Shown here in pieces: positions 63,835-64,000 of a stretch of DNA of 64,000 nt; the stretch's first letter is position 1, and every line of letters begins with the position of its first letter. The notes beneath the pieces are model-generated. The model was not told where the DNA came from and did not search any database. It saw only the letters and a program-made list of their open reading frames with translations. The position numbers and the translations under genes were made by a program. Location of the stretch: positions 806,001 through 870,000 of the forward strand of contig NZ_CP053844.1 of the NCBI RefSeq assembly GCF_013201685.1, in the 5' to 3' direction. This stretch comes from Campylobacter geochelonis (GTDB lineage: Bacteria > Campylobacterota > Campylobacteria > Campylobacterales > Campylobacteraceae).

Positions 63835-64000
63835 CAGATAAAACAGACAGATAATCTAAAATAAAAGCTTAGTTGTTATGTTGATAAAACTGTTTGATAA
63901 AGCGAAGAAAATTTTTCGATATTTGGCTACCAATCTGCAGATTTAAGATTTATCATTAAGCAGGATTTGGCAAAATAATTTATATTTTATATAGCCATAA

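Noticed and set aside
1-64000. tRNA, rRNA or CRISPR features
   Set aside because: Spacers were scanned by eye for T-loop-like words and regularly spaced repeats; none were convincing.

Overview
The window looks like chromosomal DNA of a Campylobacter species other than C. jejuni, plausibly from the C. fetus / C. hyointestinalis / C. lanienae group. The DNA is very AT-rich, TTG and GTG starts are common, and several blocks match C. jejuni gene orders from general knowledge: peb4-fba-two membrane proteins; a small TPR protein-CiaD-cca-purU; atpB-small membrane protein; gatB-gpsA. The genus assignment is inference from gene content. No rRNA, tRNA, CRISPR array or insertion sequence was seen.

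Layout. 1-4383 (minus strand): end of thrC, cutA, argB, a YdhR-like protein, lpxK, a DegT-type protein lacking the usual catalytic lysine, and nadE, mostly overlapping. 4487-7212: a metallo-hydrolase, then a small accessory island with a HTH regulator, a perfect 19-bp palindrome, three unknown membrane proteins, and a lipoprotein gene broken by an amber codon. 7576-17474: housekeeping genes (cmoB, pepD, nth, peb4, fbaA, hisD) and a MotA/MotB-like ion-channel pair. 17475-19296: a frameshifted small gene and an ankyrin protein. 20025-28367: sugar-acid locus. 28368-29548: long non-coding stretch holding an untracked 55-aa membrane-protein ORF between imperfect 50-bp direct repeats. 29549-34789: phosphoesterase, rpoD, azlCD, DUF4405-like protein, LysE-like exporter. 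34844-43258: leuD, leuB, TPR protein, CiaD-like protein, cca, purU, trmL, secreted nuclease-like protein, a 40-aa membrane protein, glyS. 43867-50215 (minus): SulP transporter and a four-gene ABC exporter. 50484-55065: SYLF protein, M23 peptidase, two methionine-rich secreted proteins and a two-component system. 55235-63755: TRIC-like channel, argD, MidA-like methyltransferase, rsmD, a frameshifted DUF2400 gene, TauE-like permease, atpB, gatB, gpsA.

Most interesting system. The 20-28 kb locus resembles the L-fucose/D-arabinose pathway of C. jejuni (permease, SDR dehydrogenase, lactonase, mutarotase, UxaA-type dehydratase, DapA-type aldolase, IclR regulator), with three differences from what I recall of that model. 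Lactonase and mutarotase are one fused polypeptide. No aldehyde dehydrogenase is present; an iron-type alcohol dehydrogenase is encoded on the other side of iclR. Finally, that dehydrogenase and the aldolase-first operon have upstream regions that are 76-bp inverted copies of each other with only 3 mismatches, containing paired GTATATAC operator-like boxes. This suggests one regulon in which lactaldehyde is reduced rather than oxidised.

A second candidate system is at 52.2-55.1 kb, where two secreted Met-rich proteins (one also rich in His and Cys) sit directly upstream of an OmpR-type regulator and histidine kinase, suggesting a metal or oxidative envelope stress response. Broken genes (amber lipoprotein, A7-tract frameshift, small frameshifted gene) point to phase variation, recent decay or base-call errors in homopolymers.
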